Positions 1 to 13,102 of a stretch of DNA of 64,000 nucleotides are shown here, piece by piece (position 1 is the first letter of the stretch; every line of letters begins with the position of its first letter). The DNA lies in NCBI RefSeq assembly GCF_028009165.1, contig NC_079241.1:4712001-4776000 (forward strand), read 5' to 3'. The notes under the pieces are model-generated. The model was not told where the DNA came from. It saw nothing but the letters and a program-made list of their open reading frames with translations, and did no database searches. The stretch is from Akanthomyces muscarius (Eukaryota > Ascomycota > Sordariomycetes > Hypocreales > Cordycipitaceae). Both the position numbers and the translations under genes were made by a program.

Positions 1-1645
1 GGCTGGCTGACCAGGGTGAGACCCCAGGAGACCTTGTCGCTGGGGTTGAGCTCCTCAAGGCCATCAAAGCGCTGGAGGAGTCGGGCGAGGACGTAACCAG
101 CCTCGGTGAGAGCAAACTGCTGGCCAATGCAGATGCGAGGGCCGCCGTTGAAGGGGAGGTACTCCCAGCCGCCCTTGCGGTTCTCCCAGCGGTCAGGGTT
201 AAACTCGCCGGCATCAGGACCCCAGATGTCGGTACGGCGGTGCAGGATGTGGGCGTTGTAGAGAACGGCCTGGCCCTTCTTGACATAGACGGGGCTCTCA
301 GCATCGGGACCGCCGCCGCGGGGCAGGCTGGTGTCACAGGTGGCATAGCGAGCGTTCATGGGCAGCGGCGGGAACAGGCGGAGTACCTCGGTCATGACAC
401 GCTGGAGGTAGGTGCAGGCCTTGAGGTTGGCAAAGGTCAGGTTGCGGGGGTTCTCGTAGTCGCCAAAAGTCTCGATGATGTCGCGACGGAGGCGCTGGAA
501 CTTGTCGGGGTGGCGGGCGAGGAGCATCATGGTCCAGGAGAGCAGAGAAGCGGTGGTGTCACGGCCAGCGAGGAGAACGTTGAGCAGCTGCGCGCGGAGC
601 TCCAGAGGGTCCTGGGTCTCGGCGGCCATGGCGTGGAGGAAGACGTAGTGCTCGCCGTCGATCGGGTTACCTTCGGCATCGAGCTTCTTCTTGCTGGTCT
701 CGCGGAGGGCACGCTCGACACACTGGTCGACGAAGCGGTGGACCTCCTTGCAGCAGTTCTTGAACTCGTCGCCGTTGTAGAGAAACTTGAGAAAAGGCGT
801 GCGGACGCGCTGGGACAGGTACCACTGGCCACGGTCAAAGTTGGTGCCAAAATCGGTGCCGCGGGCGGAGAACTCCTTGTCGTTGTTGGCATTGTCGAGG
901 GCGACGAGCTGGGACTTGCAGGACTCGCCAAAGAGGAGCTCGGTGGCGGAGTCGAGGGTGAGGCGGAAGAAGATGGTCTGGATGTCGACTTCGGTCCAGC
1001 CCTGCTCGTTGACGGGGGGCATGACGTTGAAGGCGTTTTGGACATGGACCTCTTCGAGGCTGAGGTCGCTGATCTGGTCGCGGGTGAACTGAGGGCGAAG
1101 CATGGCGCGAGAGTGCGACCAAGCAGGACCATCAGTGGTGAACTGTCGTACAAAGGTTAGATTCAGTGCCTATAATTGTAGTTTGACTTTTCATTTTATT
1201 TTTTGGTTTTTTTTTTGGTTTTCTTTTTCTTGCAGCGACTTACAATACCGGCTCCGAGAAGAGGACCCATGCAAGTCTCTCGCTGGGCACCAACGCAGAA
1301 TTCCTTGAACTGAGTAGCCAGAATGGCCTGGATGTTCTTGGGGTCAATCGTCAGGATGTTTTCGACAGCACCGGTGCGCAGACGCATGGTGGTGACGTAG
1401 TTGCCGCCATTGTCCTCGCGCATCCTGTTGACACGCTCCTCGGTAAGAGCGGGGACTCGCTTTTCCTTGTCGGCCTGAATCATTTCGAAGAGAGAGAGGA
1501 TGCCGAGAGGGTCCTTGATGGGAGCCAGCGGTGGAGGCTTGCAGCCCATTTCGCGGGCTTTTTTGGCGTGACGCATCGAATCCATCACTCGTCGAAGCAC
1601 AAAGGTGACGACGAGGAGGCCGATGAGGATGGTGGTGAGCGCCAT
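1..1645 (-). CDS. Cytochrome P450, CYP52-like (alkane/fatty-acid omega-hydroxylase type), C-terminus cut by window edge
   Basis: Two exons: 1244-1645 (134 codons) and 1-1142, joined across a 101-nt intron (1143-1243, GTAAGT donor, phase 0). The start at 1645 gives a short N-terminus with a membrane anchor (TTILIGLLVVTFVL), as expected for an ER-bound P450. Visible motifs: the helix-C region FTTDGPAWSHSRAMLRPQF just after the splice, the I-helix AGRDTTASLLSW, the K-helix region EVLRLFPPLP, and the heme loop PFNGGPRICIGQ, whose cysteine codon is at 129-131. About 514 residues are present, so only a few C-terminal residues lie outside the window. CYP52 enzymes hydroxylate the terminal carbon of alkanes and fatty acids for use through beta-oxidation; substrate here is inferred from family only. 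The helix-C, I-helix and heme motifs make the P450 call firm; the CYP52 assignment rests on overall resemblance. Confidence 0.92.
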
Positions 1646-3109
1646 GGTGAAGGATGTACACGGTTGAGGGGAAGGGATAGAAAAAAAGAATGTAAAAGCG
1701 TTCTCTTTTGCGTCCGCTCTCTGATCGGTAGTGAGGGGGAAACTTTTACCAGTTGATATTCGGTCCAGAACCTCTGCTTTATTTTCCACTCTTTATCGTC
1801 TCTGGCAAGACTGGTGGAGTTTGGCGAGAATTATACGACACAGACAGGATTACGGTGTTACGGGCCGCGAGGTGGCAGCATCTTTACCTAAATACATCAG
1901 CAGCTTTTTATTCAACATGGGCTTATTTTATTCGCGATAGGCAATGGTTCGTCGAGTGTGCTCTGGATCGAGGGACTATAGTCTGACATGATGACGCATA
2001 GCGTTGTCAGATTGGGGACGATATAAGTGGCTGCGGGATGAGGGTATAGGATGAGCAACGAGCCTGCAAGGGCATACACAAATCTCTGTGCATAGCAAGC
2101 TACCAACACGGGTAACTCAATGCACCAGCCGTTCTGGGACTGGATCAAGCAGGCAAAGGCATGGCACGTTTTTCTTTTCCGTCACCATAGTTGGCCTGGT
2201 TGCCTGCACCAATGCCAATCCCGGGCGACTGCACCGAAACCCGATGCCTCCATTCCAAGCCCCCTTTGCCGCTGCCGCACTGCCGCACGATCGCTGAAAC
2301 TCTGTTATGGCCCCGGGAAACCCTGCCCAATCGGGTAACCTAGTGGCAGCCAGCGCCGGAAAAGTGACAGTCGCAGCGCTGTCGATCGCTGGAAGCCCAC
2401 TGTCGATGCCCAGCCGCCGTTGTGGCCGGCACCAGGGCCAGCCACTGGCCTTGCAGGGCTGCGCCAACAGTGAGCCAGCCTTGCGGAAAACGCAGGAGAC
2501 CGGATGAGGCCATTCTCGACAGGAAATGGTGCAACCTGGACCTGTAGTTACTCTTTTCCTCCTTCATTTTCTTCTTGGGTTATTCTTGAAGCATGCTCAA
2601 CCTCTGCCACCCCGCCCTGACTGCGCTGCCATCGCAGGTCGCCGCTGATGAACCAGCCAATTGCCCATGCACAGTCAGCATGGCCTTTTCCTTTCAGCTC
2701 GAGCACCTCTGTGCCTGAAATACAGCGCTTTTCCCCCACTGTAAGCAACCGCTAAATTTGTCCAGCACGGCCCTGTTTGCCGGCGCTTTACCGATGCGAG
2801 CCCGCAACCTCCTGAGCTCAAGATCGCGTGCCTGGTTTGAGACCAGGCTGGCCCTTGTCTGGACTGGACCCGCGTATCGCGATGACCGGCAAAGGCGTCC
2901 TCTACCATCATCAAGATCCATCCATCCGCACCGAGGCCACGTTCCGCGCATTTCCCGTCCAATGGTGCTGCATCTAGTTGCATCCACCTTTCGACCGCCA
3001 CGCTGACCGAATCCTCGATCGCCCTGCTTCCCCCAATCGGTCCTGCCCGTGCGCGCTCGCTCGCTCGCTCGCTCGTGGCTCCAGGGTTCCTGAGTGACCT
3101 CTGTGCACC
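1646..3109. other. Intergenic region between divergent P450 and mannosidase genes
   Basis: Shared upstream region of two divergently transcribed genes, about 1.46 kb. Open frames in it are short, overlap on both strands and resemble no family I know. It ends in a GCTC microsatellite about 35 bp before the mannosidase start. No promoter element could be assigned with confidence. Confidence 0.6.
3055..3075. repeat. GCTC tetranucleotide microsatellite
   Basis: Five tandem GCTC units plus one base, in the presumed 5' leader or core promoter of the GH47 mannosidase gene. Confidence 0.9.
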
Positions 3110-4897
<1,788 letters not shown>

Positions 4898-7800
4898 GAC
4901 GGAGATGTCATGTGGAAAAGAGAAGCAGTCGTTGAAAGGCTTCATATAGATTGGCTCTCAAAGTGAGCGTGTAATAATACCCATATGGATATCCCGCAGT
5001 GGTGCAAAAAGGCATATATGGGAGTATCGCCATAGTGCACGATAAGCCAGAGGAGAGCATGTCAAAATCATCCGATCTAAATGCGTTGTGCATTGCCCAT
5101 CTACAACATCTCGGGTGCCCGTTCTCATGCACAGTCTGTATATGGCTTGCCGTGCTCCAAACCTACTACATTTCTTTAGGCAGTGGTCGTTGATGGATTG
5201 CTGCACACGTCTAGGCCGGCAAGCAGGGAGTGCCTAGCCGCGCCAATGACTGACCGATGCCTCACCGAAGTTACACACTCCTTGCAATAGTCCGGGTGTG
5301 CTATTGGTGATGCCAATCAGCATATATACAAATGCCAAGCCTTTCACTTAAAATTGCTCAAACCATAGCTTATCATTGATGATCCGCCAATATTGGCCAA
5401 TAGGCCCATGCACTTTTGCCTTTCGCCCGCGATGCTTTGTTGACCTGGAGAACACGCGCATTACATGGTCGATTCACAAACGATAGTTTTCAGAAAAACA
5501 ACGCGCAGACTACAACAATGCGCCAACACCAATCCGTCCTTTTAGCAGCCAGTCATGATGCAAGAAGCAGCCTCCATTAAGCCCTTGGCTGACAATTCTG
5601 CCTTGAGAGCTCCTATCATCGCGGTCTTCCGCCGCTGTGGCGTTTGGCGTCCGGTCCCATGTCATGTGGGCCGATTCTGAAAGCGAGTATGGATCAAGTC
5701 GTTCGACTGGACACGCAGGCAATGCCCGTCATTCCGCCCGGGTATCCTTTCCGGGGTTCCAAGCCAATTGCTTCACCGCGTTCGACGGCGCTATAAGCGA
5801 ATGTGGCAGCCAGCGGTGACGGCGCGAGCTAGGCCCTATAACTGAATAGCAACTTGCGGCCTGGAATGACGTCTACTCGCGTCGCCCAGGATCCAGGAAA
5901 TAAATTAGGCAGCGCTATTTGGAATTTGAGCTGGAGTGGATAGGGGCAACGGGTCATATTATCGTCCGTCTTGACCACGGAACGGATACCATGATCCTGA
6001 CAGCAAGCCTCTCGGCGAGTTTCCTGGTCAGGCTAATATCAGTAATACTCCTCCGTAGCCTACGGAATACATACATTGCGGGCAGCGCCGAAATCTCGGG
6101 ACGATGAGACCACTCGGATCGGTTATGATACCCTAAATCGGTTTTATCTGTCGAGCGCTTGAGGATACTCCCGAACGTTGGCGTTTGAGGGTTACTGTGA
6201 GACAAACGATACAATTACCATATTGCACATCTTTGTAGTTCCCGTAGTTTGGCAGCTCGCACGCACCAGGCAGAGACCGACCCCCGCTCGCATGCCATGT
6301 AGGTCACCGGCGCACGCGGAAGTAAGGCTGACAATGACTACGCGGCTTGCGCCAAGAGCCTGGTCTCATTCTAGCCTCGGAGCAGGTCAGGAACAATGCA
6401 AGAATATGCAGCTGAAGGTTTCGCCAAGCTTTTTTACTGGTGACCCAGGATGGCCGTAAATAGCTGCGCCGACAGAACATCTCGTCATTGTCTCATGCTG
6501 GGCACATTTCGGACTCATGCCGTGCCCTTCGATGGCAGGGTTCGCAACTTGGGACACGAGCATTGTCTGAGACTGGCGCAGATTTGGTCTTGAAATAGCA
6601 TAAGAATAGGTGTCGAGAGCTCAAAAAACCGCTGGCGGCTTTTGCAGGGGTGGAGGCTGAGAATTACGCAGCCGGCGCTGTTAGCCAGGGGGGTAGCTTT
6701 GGCCATCTCGCCGCCGATCCTGCGCCCGTTGGTAGGTTTATTAGTCGAGCTGGGTTAGAGATGAGTCAAGTAAGCCACGAGGCTGTTGTTAGCCATGGCG
6801 GACTACATAAAAATGGCGCGTGAACCGCGCAGAGCTGGAGAAGAAGCTTGGGCGCACACACGACGCAGCAGTCGACGTATGCGCCCCAGAGCGTGGGCGG
6901 CAGGGGTAGGCCGGCAGTGTGCGACTTATCCGCATTTTAGAAGGTTGGAAGGATCATGGAAGGGGCTGTAGAAGCTTCGCCTTGCAGGGTTGGTGGGATG
7001 GGGTGGAGTCGGCCACTTGACGGGCATTGCGGCACTGCCTTCTGGCGCTGCAGATTGGCAGGGACAAGCACATTGACAAGGAGCGCCTGCGCAATGGCTG
7101 CCTCTCACACCTCTGTGCGACCACAGCGCGGAAGCGACGGCGCTCGAGCCGGGAGTTGATTGACTCTGCAGTTACCCACAGAGTCAGGCGGAACATGCTG
7201 TAACTTGAGACGCATGCAAAAGAAAACGTTTGGGTATCTTGTCTCAGCGGGTGAGTCGTTGGATTTGCCCTGTTTGTCTGCATGGGTGGTGCCGTAGCCA
7301 ATGAGGGGCCGCGGGCGTTGCTTGCCATGCACAGGAGAGAAACGGCGGCGAGGGAAATGACATGGCGTGTGTATATTTGCGTAATGGATGCTCTCGACTT
7401 TTGTGTTCTTGTTCGTGTCTTGGAGATGATGCAAAAGGACAAAATGGGCGAACGTGGACAAACGAACGAGACGAGCGGCCCGTCAGTGCTGCCAGCTGGC
7501 GACCGAGGACCTGGGACCTGCACCTGCATCACCTAGTTACCTAGCAATCCCTGCTCGCGCGCCCGCTTCTGCAATGCAGCGCAGATTGGCTGCGAACGCC
7601 TGCAAGGCAGGCGGGCATCTGCTACCTACCTAGTTACTTTGTGCCTGGTGACCAGCCTCTGTCAGCCGGTGAGCCAACGGGCCTCCTCATCCTCTCTTTT
7701 CTCCATCCACAACACGGATTGCACGGATCCCTTCATCACGCCAGTCGTCTCAACCACACCTACCAGTAGGCAGCTGACAATGGCGCTCGCCTCACCTGCT

Positions 7801-9046
7801 TCGCTTGGGGGCTAACCTTCGAACAGCAACGCTGATGAGGATCACATCAGCCAGCTTCCCTCCGCCCCGCTGCGTCTATTGGTCCGTATCCGCCTCGTCG
7901 TAGAAAGCCTGGGTGCGCCATCATCAGCCAAAGCCAAGACTCACCACGGCACCGCTGTCGATAGATGGTCCTTTCCGCCCACGGTGGGCCGCCGCAAGGG
8001 TAAACATGGATGGTCAAACATACCAATCAGTAGCTTCAGCGCCGCCGACGGCACCGCGGTCAACGAACGAGCTAATTACTCCCTAGATTGCTCAACAAGA
8101 ACAGAGTTTCTGCGGCCCCCGGATGGGATGCCCATGCCAGGATGCGCCAAGTTGAGTTCTAGCCCACACCTCCATGGTCCCAATGGCCCAACTCTTCAAC
8201 CTACCATGACCAGGGGCCGCCAACTCCCGCTAGCCCACACCCTCTTGCAGCCCACCCATAGCCACGTTTCCGGGACCATGGGCGGGCTTAGGGCCTCTTT
8301 GGGATATCCTTTTATTTCCCCATCCCGTACCGCGCCCTGGGAATTCTCCCCGTCCCATGGCAAGGCTGCCCGCGCAAGCCTCAGCTCCTCCCCGTCGCCT
8401 CTTGGCTTGCCCAGGGCGAAACTATACAAGAACCGCCTTGCCTGGGCCTTTCGTCACGGACCATAGCAGACCTATACTCGCACAATCAATCCTAACTTCC
8501 TGATCCGGCCACCTGCATCTCCCTTCTCCGCAACGCTTGAGCCATTGTTCGCACACTCTCTCTTGCTACTGAATTTCTGCCTTCGAGACAGTATTACAAG
8601 TTCTAGCCGGCTGGCTCATTAACAGCCTAACTCACGACGCACTGTTCTCGCAACTCGCAACTTACGTCACTGTTTCTCAAAGGCCCATTTTGCGCCAAAG
8701 CCACAAACTACTCAGGAACTCTGCCAATCCGTTTACTCGATATCAGACCTGTTTCACTTTGTTCATATCTAGTGTTGGCATACTTTCACGCCGTTCGCGA
8801 CCCTTTCCTTGGTGCCTTGTGCAAACACGGTGACGGCCACCTTCCCGCGCAACCTTCGCTCGCGTTCGCTGTCTGAGCCTGACTATAAAGAGCAAGCCTG
8901 GTCGAACCATCCAAAATTCTGACTGATAAAATCATCTCGACATACAAGTTGCTCTTCATTGCTTGCGCCACCGATACTCCTTCTTCTCCACGAACTTTCC
9001 AAACCATATTGGCTCTGCAAGCCGATAGGCACCTGTATCCGACATC
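4898..9046. other. Long gene-poor region
   Basis: About 4.1 kb with no recognisable protein family, tRNA or repeat element on either strand. The longest open frame (195 codons near 7879-8466) has low-complexity, non-family-like content. From about 8400 the plus strand becomes pyrimidine-rich and then carries a TATAAAG at 8884, which looks like the promoter and leader of the small ORF at 9047. I see nothing supportable in 4.9-8.4 kb. Confidence 0.5.
8884..8890 (+). promoter_or_regulatory. Putative TATA box of the small cysteine-rich ORF
   Basis: TATAAAG 157 bp upstream of the ATG at 9047, preceded by several hundred bases of CT-rich plus-strand sequence typical of fungal promoters. Position is compatible with a leader of about 100-130 nt. 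Inferred from motif and context only. Confidence 0.35.
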
Positions 9047-9205
9047 ATGTCTGTATCCTGTGTTCACGCTTTTGCTCTGATCAAATCAGACAGCACATTG
9101 ATGCAATGGGTCTGCCAATTTTGCCGCTCCGGTCCTAGCCATATGATTTATGAGTGCGCATATTGCAAGCTGCATCTCTGCCGTGCGTGCACTGATGCCT
9201 CCTGA
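9047..9205 (+). CDS. Small conserved-looking cysteine-rich (zinc-ribbon-like) protein, 52 aa
   Basis: An uninterrupted 52-codon frame beginning at ATG 9047 and ending in TGA 9203-9205. It carries an early Cys-x-His (C5, H7), then C23-x2-C26, C37-x2-C40 and C45-x2-C48: three CxxC pairs with spacings of 10 and 4 residues, which fits one or two bound zinc ions. Characteristic stretches are ALIKSDSTLMQWVC, CRSGPSHMIYEC and YCKLHLCRACT. Seven cysteines in 52 residues, ordered in pairs, are not expected from random translation of this otherwise non-coding stretch. I have an unverified impression that similar tiny proteins (a CxxCxSGPxxxxxECxYCKL pattern) occur in other filamentous ascomycetes. No function can be assigned. 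It sits alone in a 5.6 kb gap, with a TATA box and CT-rich leader upstream. Confidence 0.7.
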   Translation: MSVSCVHAFALIKSDSTLMQWVCQFCRSGPSHMIYECAYCKLHLCRACTDAS

Positions 9206-10530
9206 GGCGCTGGCTTGCCAGCTTGCCCTTGACGGTCGACCATCACCGATGATACCAAGAACGAAGCACATTGTGCTGGCATATTCTTCTGTGCTTGGCC
9301 AATGTCTTGGAGTTTTGCACCTTTTACTATCCCTCGACGGACTTCTACCCACAGAGCTTTAAACAGTCTGGGTTATCACTTTCAGCTGGACAATGCAGGG
9401 CATTTCCTCAGTTTTGTTATTTGATTTATCGGACGGTCCTTGTTGTTGTTTTTTTTTCTTCAAGACAGGCGTTTGGTAATTGATAGAGGTTAGCTTTCGC
9501 TACCATTTGGTCTGCACAAGGCCTTACGTTTCGCATAGAAACGATAGACAGCTAATTCATTATTGACTTACAAATACTCATCGCATTCTCTGTTTGGATG
9601 CTTTTCAATATTTGAATGTCTCGATTTTTTGTCATCGCTTGAGTATACTTCTTCTACGCTGGCATGTTGCACGCCCTGGGGTAGAGCGACGGCGCTACAG
9701 GATTGGCTTGGGCGGCATCTGAGACAGTCGGCTCTTTACCTCTCCTACACAGCCCTTCTAGAAGCTCTGCTACTAGAAGAAATGGTGATGACGGGTGGGT
9801 GACACAAGATGCTTGACGCATCAAAAACCATCGCACACATACTTGTTTGCCTGGCTCCCATCGCGCATGGTCCCCCAATAACGAGGTCTACAAGGCAGGC
9901 AAAGTAAACGATTTTGATCAACCCCCCGTCAAAGCTACAACTGCCCGGTCTTGTCGTGCTGCTCTTCCTTGGTCGTACCCGTCCCCCCGTCTCAACGCGG
10001 TGATTGTTGCGATTTGGTGCGGGTGGCTCAGGAGGCCATCCCACCCTCTGCCCGGCCTATTGGAAGTCGTTCCCATCTACCTATTCCTGCATGGAAGGTT
10101 TCCAGAAGATGGCGCTCGCATCATGAGGCTGCAAGGTGCCCCCATGGTGAAGGATACTGACTGTGGCAAACGTGCTTGCTGTGTCGGGCTCGGCGATTTT
10201 TCCCCTGTTGCTGTCTGCTGGTATTCTTTGCGGAGTTTTAGATTAGGCCGGTAGTCGTTTGTTCTGTTTAATCTACGATTGCGTCTCACAGTGCTGTGGT
10301 CGATGATGGATCACGCGGCATCCGTGAATGCTCGCGAGTAGATGCACTCGTCACAAGTGGCTTTTCCCTTTGAGACAGATCATCATTGACTTATAGCATG
10401 AGACTTTTCAATCTTGTTGTACATTAGATTTGGGTTCCTTTTCTCTTTTCCTTTTTGACGAGTGTCTCGAGCAAAAGCGCCCATTGTGCTTCAGAACGAT
10501 CAATCCAGCATCACTCATACCACAGTGCTT
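9206..10530. other. Region between the small ORF and the MOSC gene
   Basis: About 1.3 kb, AT-richer than coding neighbours, with T-runs near 9450 and no recognisable coding frame. It could hold a long 3' untranslated region of the 9047 ORF and the 3' flank of the MOSC gene, which is transcribed towards it. Confidence 0.45.
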
Positions 10531-11670
10531 TCACGCATAGCGGTAGTATCTGCCGACTCCCTTGGGCTTCATCGGCCAGTCCCAGCGCGGCCTCTTCTCC
10601 GTGCGCTTCGTCACGGCCATGTCATCCCCCACAGAGATCCGCAGCCGCTGCACGCCATTGTCCAGGAAGCCGTAGCGCCCAAACGCGGGCGAGTACTTGG
10701 ACCCCTCGTCGACGCGACGGTCCTTCATCAGCACCTTGAGTATGCTACCCTGCTCCTCGCTAGCCTTGCCGTAGCGGCCCGTCCTGTAGTCAATGTTGAG
10801 CGAGGTGCAGCGGTTGCAGAGCTTGGTGAGGAGCAGCGCCGGCGCGCCGTTGAGGGACAGCGCCGCCCAAAAGTCCTCGTCCCACTCGCCTGCGCCGTCG
10901 ACGACAATGTTGGGCCGGAACTTGAGCATGTCAACCTCGCCGCTCGCGACCCGCGCGCGGACGTTGCGGAGCGACGCCTCGGTCGTAAGCAACAGAGGCG
11001 CGCAGTCGCTGAATGTGAGCCAATCGGGCTCGTCCTGGCCGGCGCCGGTGCCGGTGCCTGTGACGTAGCTGGAGATGGAGGAGAGCCAGCCCTTTTGCGG
11101 CGCGGGCTCCTCCTCGGGCTTGGGGTTGCGTGGGGAAAATGTGCCGAGGACGGGACGGCGCTCCTGGCCAATGTAGAGAAGCGTGGTCTTGAACCCGAAG
11201 CAGGCCGTGAACCAGGCGTCGTACTTCTGGCCCATGCGATATGCCAAAACGCGGCTCCCGTGAAGATCCAATTCGGCTCTGTCGAGCCCATCCGTCTCGG
11301 GCTCTATTGGAAATTCCAGTACCGTGTCCTGAAGCTCGTGGTATTCCACCACGGGCTCCTCTGGCTGGGCGTATTTGACATGGATCTTGTGGTTGGCAAT
11401 CTCTTGCTGGAAGAGGGCACACTCCGCACGCTCCGACATTTGCACCTTGATGAGCTCGCCGTTGGAGCCGAAGCGGCAAATCATGAACGTGCGATCATAT
11501 TGCAGTCCTTGGCCTCCAACTTCCGCCGTGTCGAGGCGGATGCCACAGAGCGCCTTGACAGGGTAGACGTAAAGCTAAAGTGTACGCCGAAGCGGTTAGC
11601 AAAAGGCAGCCGTACCACGAGTGCAGCATGTGATCCGGCCTATAAGATGACTCACTGCTGTAACTTTCAT
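10531..11670 (-). CDS. MOSC-domain molybdenum-cofactor sulfurase-like protein (mARC-like)
   Basis: Exon 1 is only 15 nt (11656-11670, five codons MKVTA); intron 11575-11655 (GTGAGT donor, TTTAG acceptor, phase 0); exon 2 is 10531-11574; 352 residues. Splicing creates the standard family N-terminus MKVTALYVYPVKALCGIRLD, which strongly supports this tiny exon. The N-terminal MOSC_N beta-barrel is followed by the MOSC domain with DWLTFSDCAPLLLTTEASL, FRPNIVVDGAGEWDEDFW and the cofactor-binding cysteine in KLCNRCTSLNID, then the TG...LK..R segment. Family members bind molybdenum cofactor and either transfer sulfur to it or reduce N-hydroxylated compounds. A poorly conserved linker with a GTGTGTGAG stretch lies between the two domains. 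Substrate unknown. Confidence 0.9.
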
Positions 11671-12154
11671 ATTTAGCGTAGTTGCAGATTCATATTCTCC
11701 TTGACGGAGATGAAGGAAGGCGAAAACGGTTCTGCGAGATGGATGACTGAAGTGCACATAAGCCACCCTGTTTACGGCGGGGCGCATGTAAGGCTCGCGG
11801 CAGCATCGCCGGATATCGGGCAGAAATCGCACAATGACGCGAGACATGCTAGAATAAATGTCGTTTGTAATAAGTGCTGAGCCATTGTGGTGAACAACTG
11901 CCCTTCATGAATAGGCCGAATCCAATTTATAGCACCGGTTTGTATCGTGTCAAACAGCACCAGATAATAGTACAAGCCAAGGCAACTGCTGAATGTAAGT
12001 AGTTCACATTTCAAGTATACTATTGCCACAGGCTCGTACTCGTAGCCCTTGCAACCCGTCGCCTAGTTTTCCATCGTCCATATACACTAGCTTATAATCT
12101 TTATCATCTTCGTCAATCTTCTTTCAGTCGTCATTCATTCATTCATTCATTCAT
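11671..12154. other. Intergenic region upstream of MOSC gene, ending in a microsatellite
   Basis: 484 bp between two minus-strand genes. It holds the presumed promoter of the MOSC gene and the 3' flank of the amidase gene; no other coding content seen. Confidence 0.6.
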
Positions 12155-12160
12155 TCATTC
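12131..12160. repeat. TTCA/TGAA tetranucleotide microsatellite spanning the amidase stop codon
   Basis: Seven and a half copies of a four-base unit. Read on the minus strand it supplies the TGA stop codon of the amidase gene (12155-12157) and continues into the 3' untranslated region. Confidence 0.95.
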
Positions 12161-13102
12161 GTCCACGAAAATACCGAGCGGAATCGTGCAGACGACACCA
12201 TAGTGCGGCATGTCCACCGCCTGCACAATCTTCAGATCACCGGCCACCGAGCACAACATGTACGCCTCCGACCTCTCCAGACCCTTTTCCGCGCCGAGCC
12301 ACTCGATGGCCGAGCGCAGGGCCTTGCGCGCCGCCTCGCGCAGGTCCGCATCCAGGCCCATGACGGCGTATTCTTGCCCACGGTCGGCGTGCGGCTGCGC
12401 GCCCTCCTTTGTGAGGAAGTGCGGCGAGCGCACCCACGGTTTTTCCTTTTCGAGCGTGAAGCGCAGGCGCGCCCGCATCGGCGTCTCAATGGCCGTGCCG
12501 CACACCTCGCCGTCGCCTTGCGCGGCGTGCCCGTCGCCGCAGCTGAACAGGGCGCCAGTTGTCTGCACGGGCAGGTAGAGCGTTGAGCCCGCCGTCATGT
12601 GCTTGCAATCCATGTTGCCGCCCCAGTCGTAGGGCGGAATGGTGGACAGCTCCTCGTCCGTGGGCGGCGCGAGGCCCATGACGCCGAGAAACGGCCGCAC
12701 GGGGATGCGGATGCCCTTTTTGAACTCGGCGTAGCCCTGGTTGGCGGTGCGGCTCAGGTCCCAGATCTTGAGCGACGGCTCTGGGAATTCGTCGCTCAGT
12801 AGGCCAAAGTCGTTGAGGATGGCGGTCCAGCCATACGCGCCGGGCTGCAGCTCGAGGATGTCGACGCGCAGCACGTCACCGGGCTCGGCGCCCTCGACGG
12901 CCACGGGGCCGAAGCCGGGGTCCATCGAGTTGAAGTCGAGGTTGTTGAGGATGGTGGCCTGGTTCTCCGGCGTGATTTGGTTGTTGCCGCCATCGCGTAG
13001 ATCAAACGTCACTTCGGTGCCCGAGGCCACGGTCAGGGCTGGGGCTAGCTTGCGCGACCACTTGAAGTGGATGCTGCTCTGGGTGATGTGCGGGCATGCC
13101 AT
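12155..13102 (-). CDS. Acetamidase/formamidase family protein (FmdA_AmdA)
   Basis: Single-exon gene, 315 residues from the ATG at 13102; an upstream in-frame extension exists but the start MACPHITQ fits the family. Supporting features are the N-terminal HFKWSRKLAPALTVASG block, the EGAEPGDVLRVDILEL strand pair, the conserved PYDWGGNMDCKHMTAGSTLY region and the active-site-like FSCGDGHAAQGDGEVCGTAIE block. Enzymes of this family hydrolyse acetamide or formamide to the acid and ammonia, so a role in nitrogen scavenging is expected in the cytosol. Size matches the shorter fungal members. The distinct amidase-signature enzyme AmdS of Aspergillus is a different family. Substrate is not predictable from sequence. 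Confidence 0.93.
   Translation of the reverse strand: MACPHITQSSIHFKWSRKLAPALTVASGTEVTFDLRDGGNNQITPENQATILNNLDFNSMDPGFGPVAVEGAEPGDVLRVDILELQPGAYGWTAILNDFGLLSDEFPEPSLKIWDLSRTANQGYAEFKKGIRIPVRPFLGVMGLAPPTDEELSTIPPYDWGGNMDCKHMTAGSTLYLPVQTTGALFSCGDGHAAQGDGEVCGTAIETPMRARLRFTLEKEKPWVRSPHFLTKEGAQPHADRGQEYAVMGLDADLREAARKALRSAIEWLGAEKGLERSEAYMLCSVAGDLKIVQAVDMPHYGVVCTIPLGIFVDE

Noticed and set aside
240..1160. Plus-strand 306-codon frame
   Set aside because: Antisense to the P450 exon, which has full family motifs on the minus strand; the plus translation is low-complexity.
7879..8466. 195-codon plus-strand frame
   Set aside because: No ATG start at the frame opening, Pro/Ser-rich random-looking content, and it runs into the CT-rich promoter-like region.
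10462..11676. Plus-strand 404-codon frame
   Set aside because: Antisense shadow of the MOSC gene; no motif of its own.
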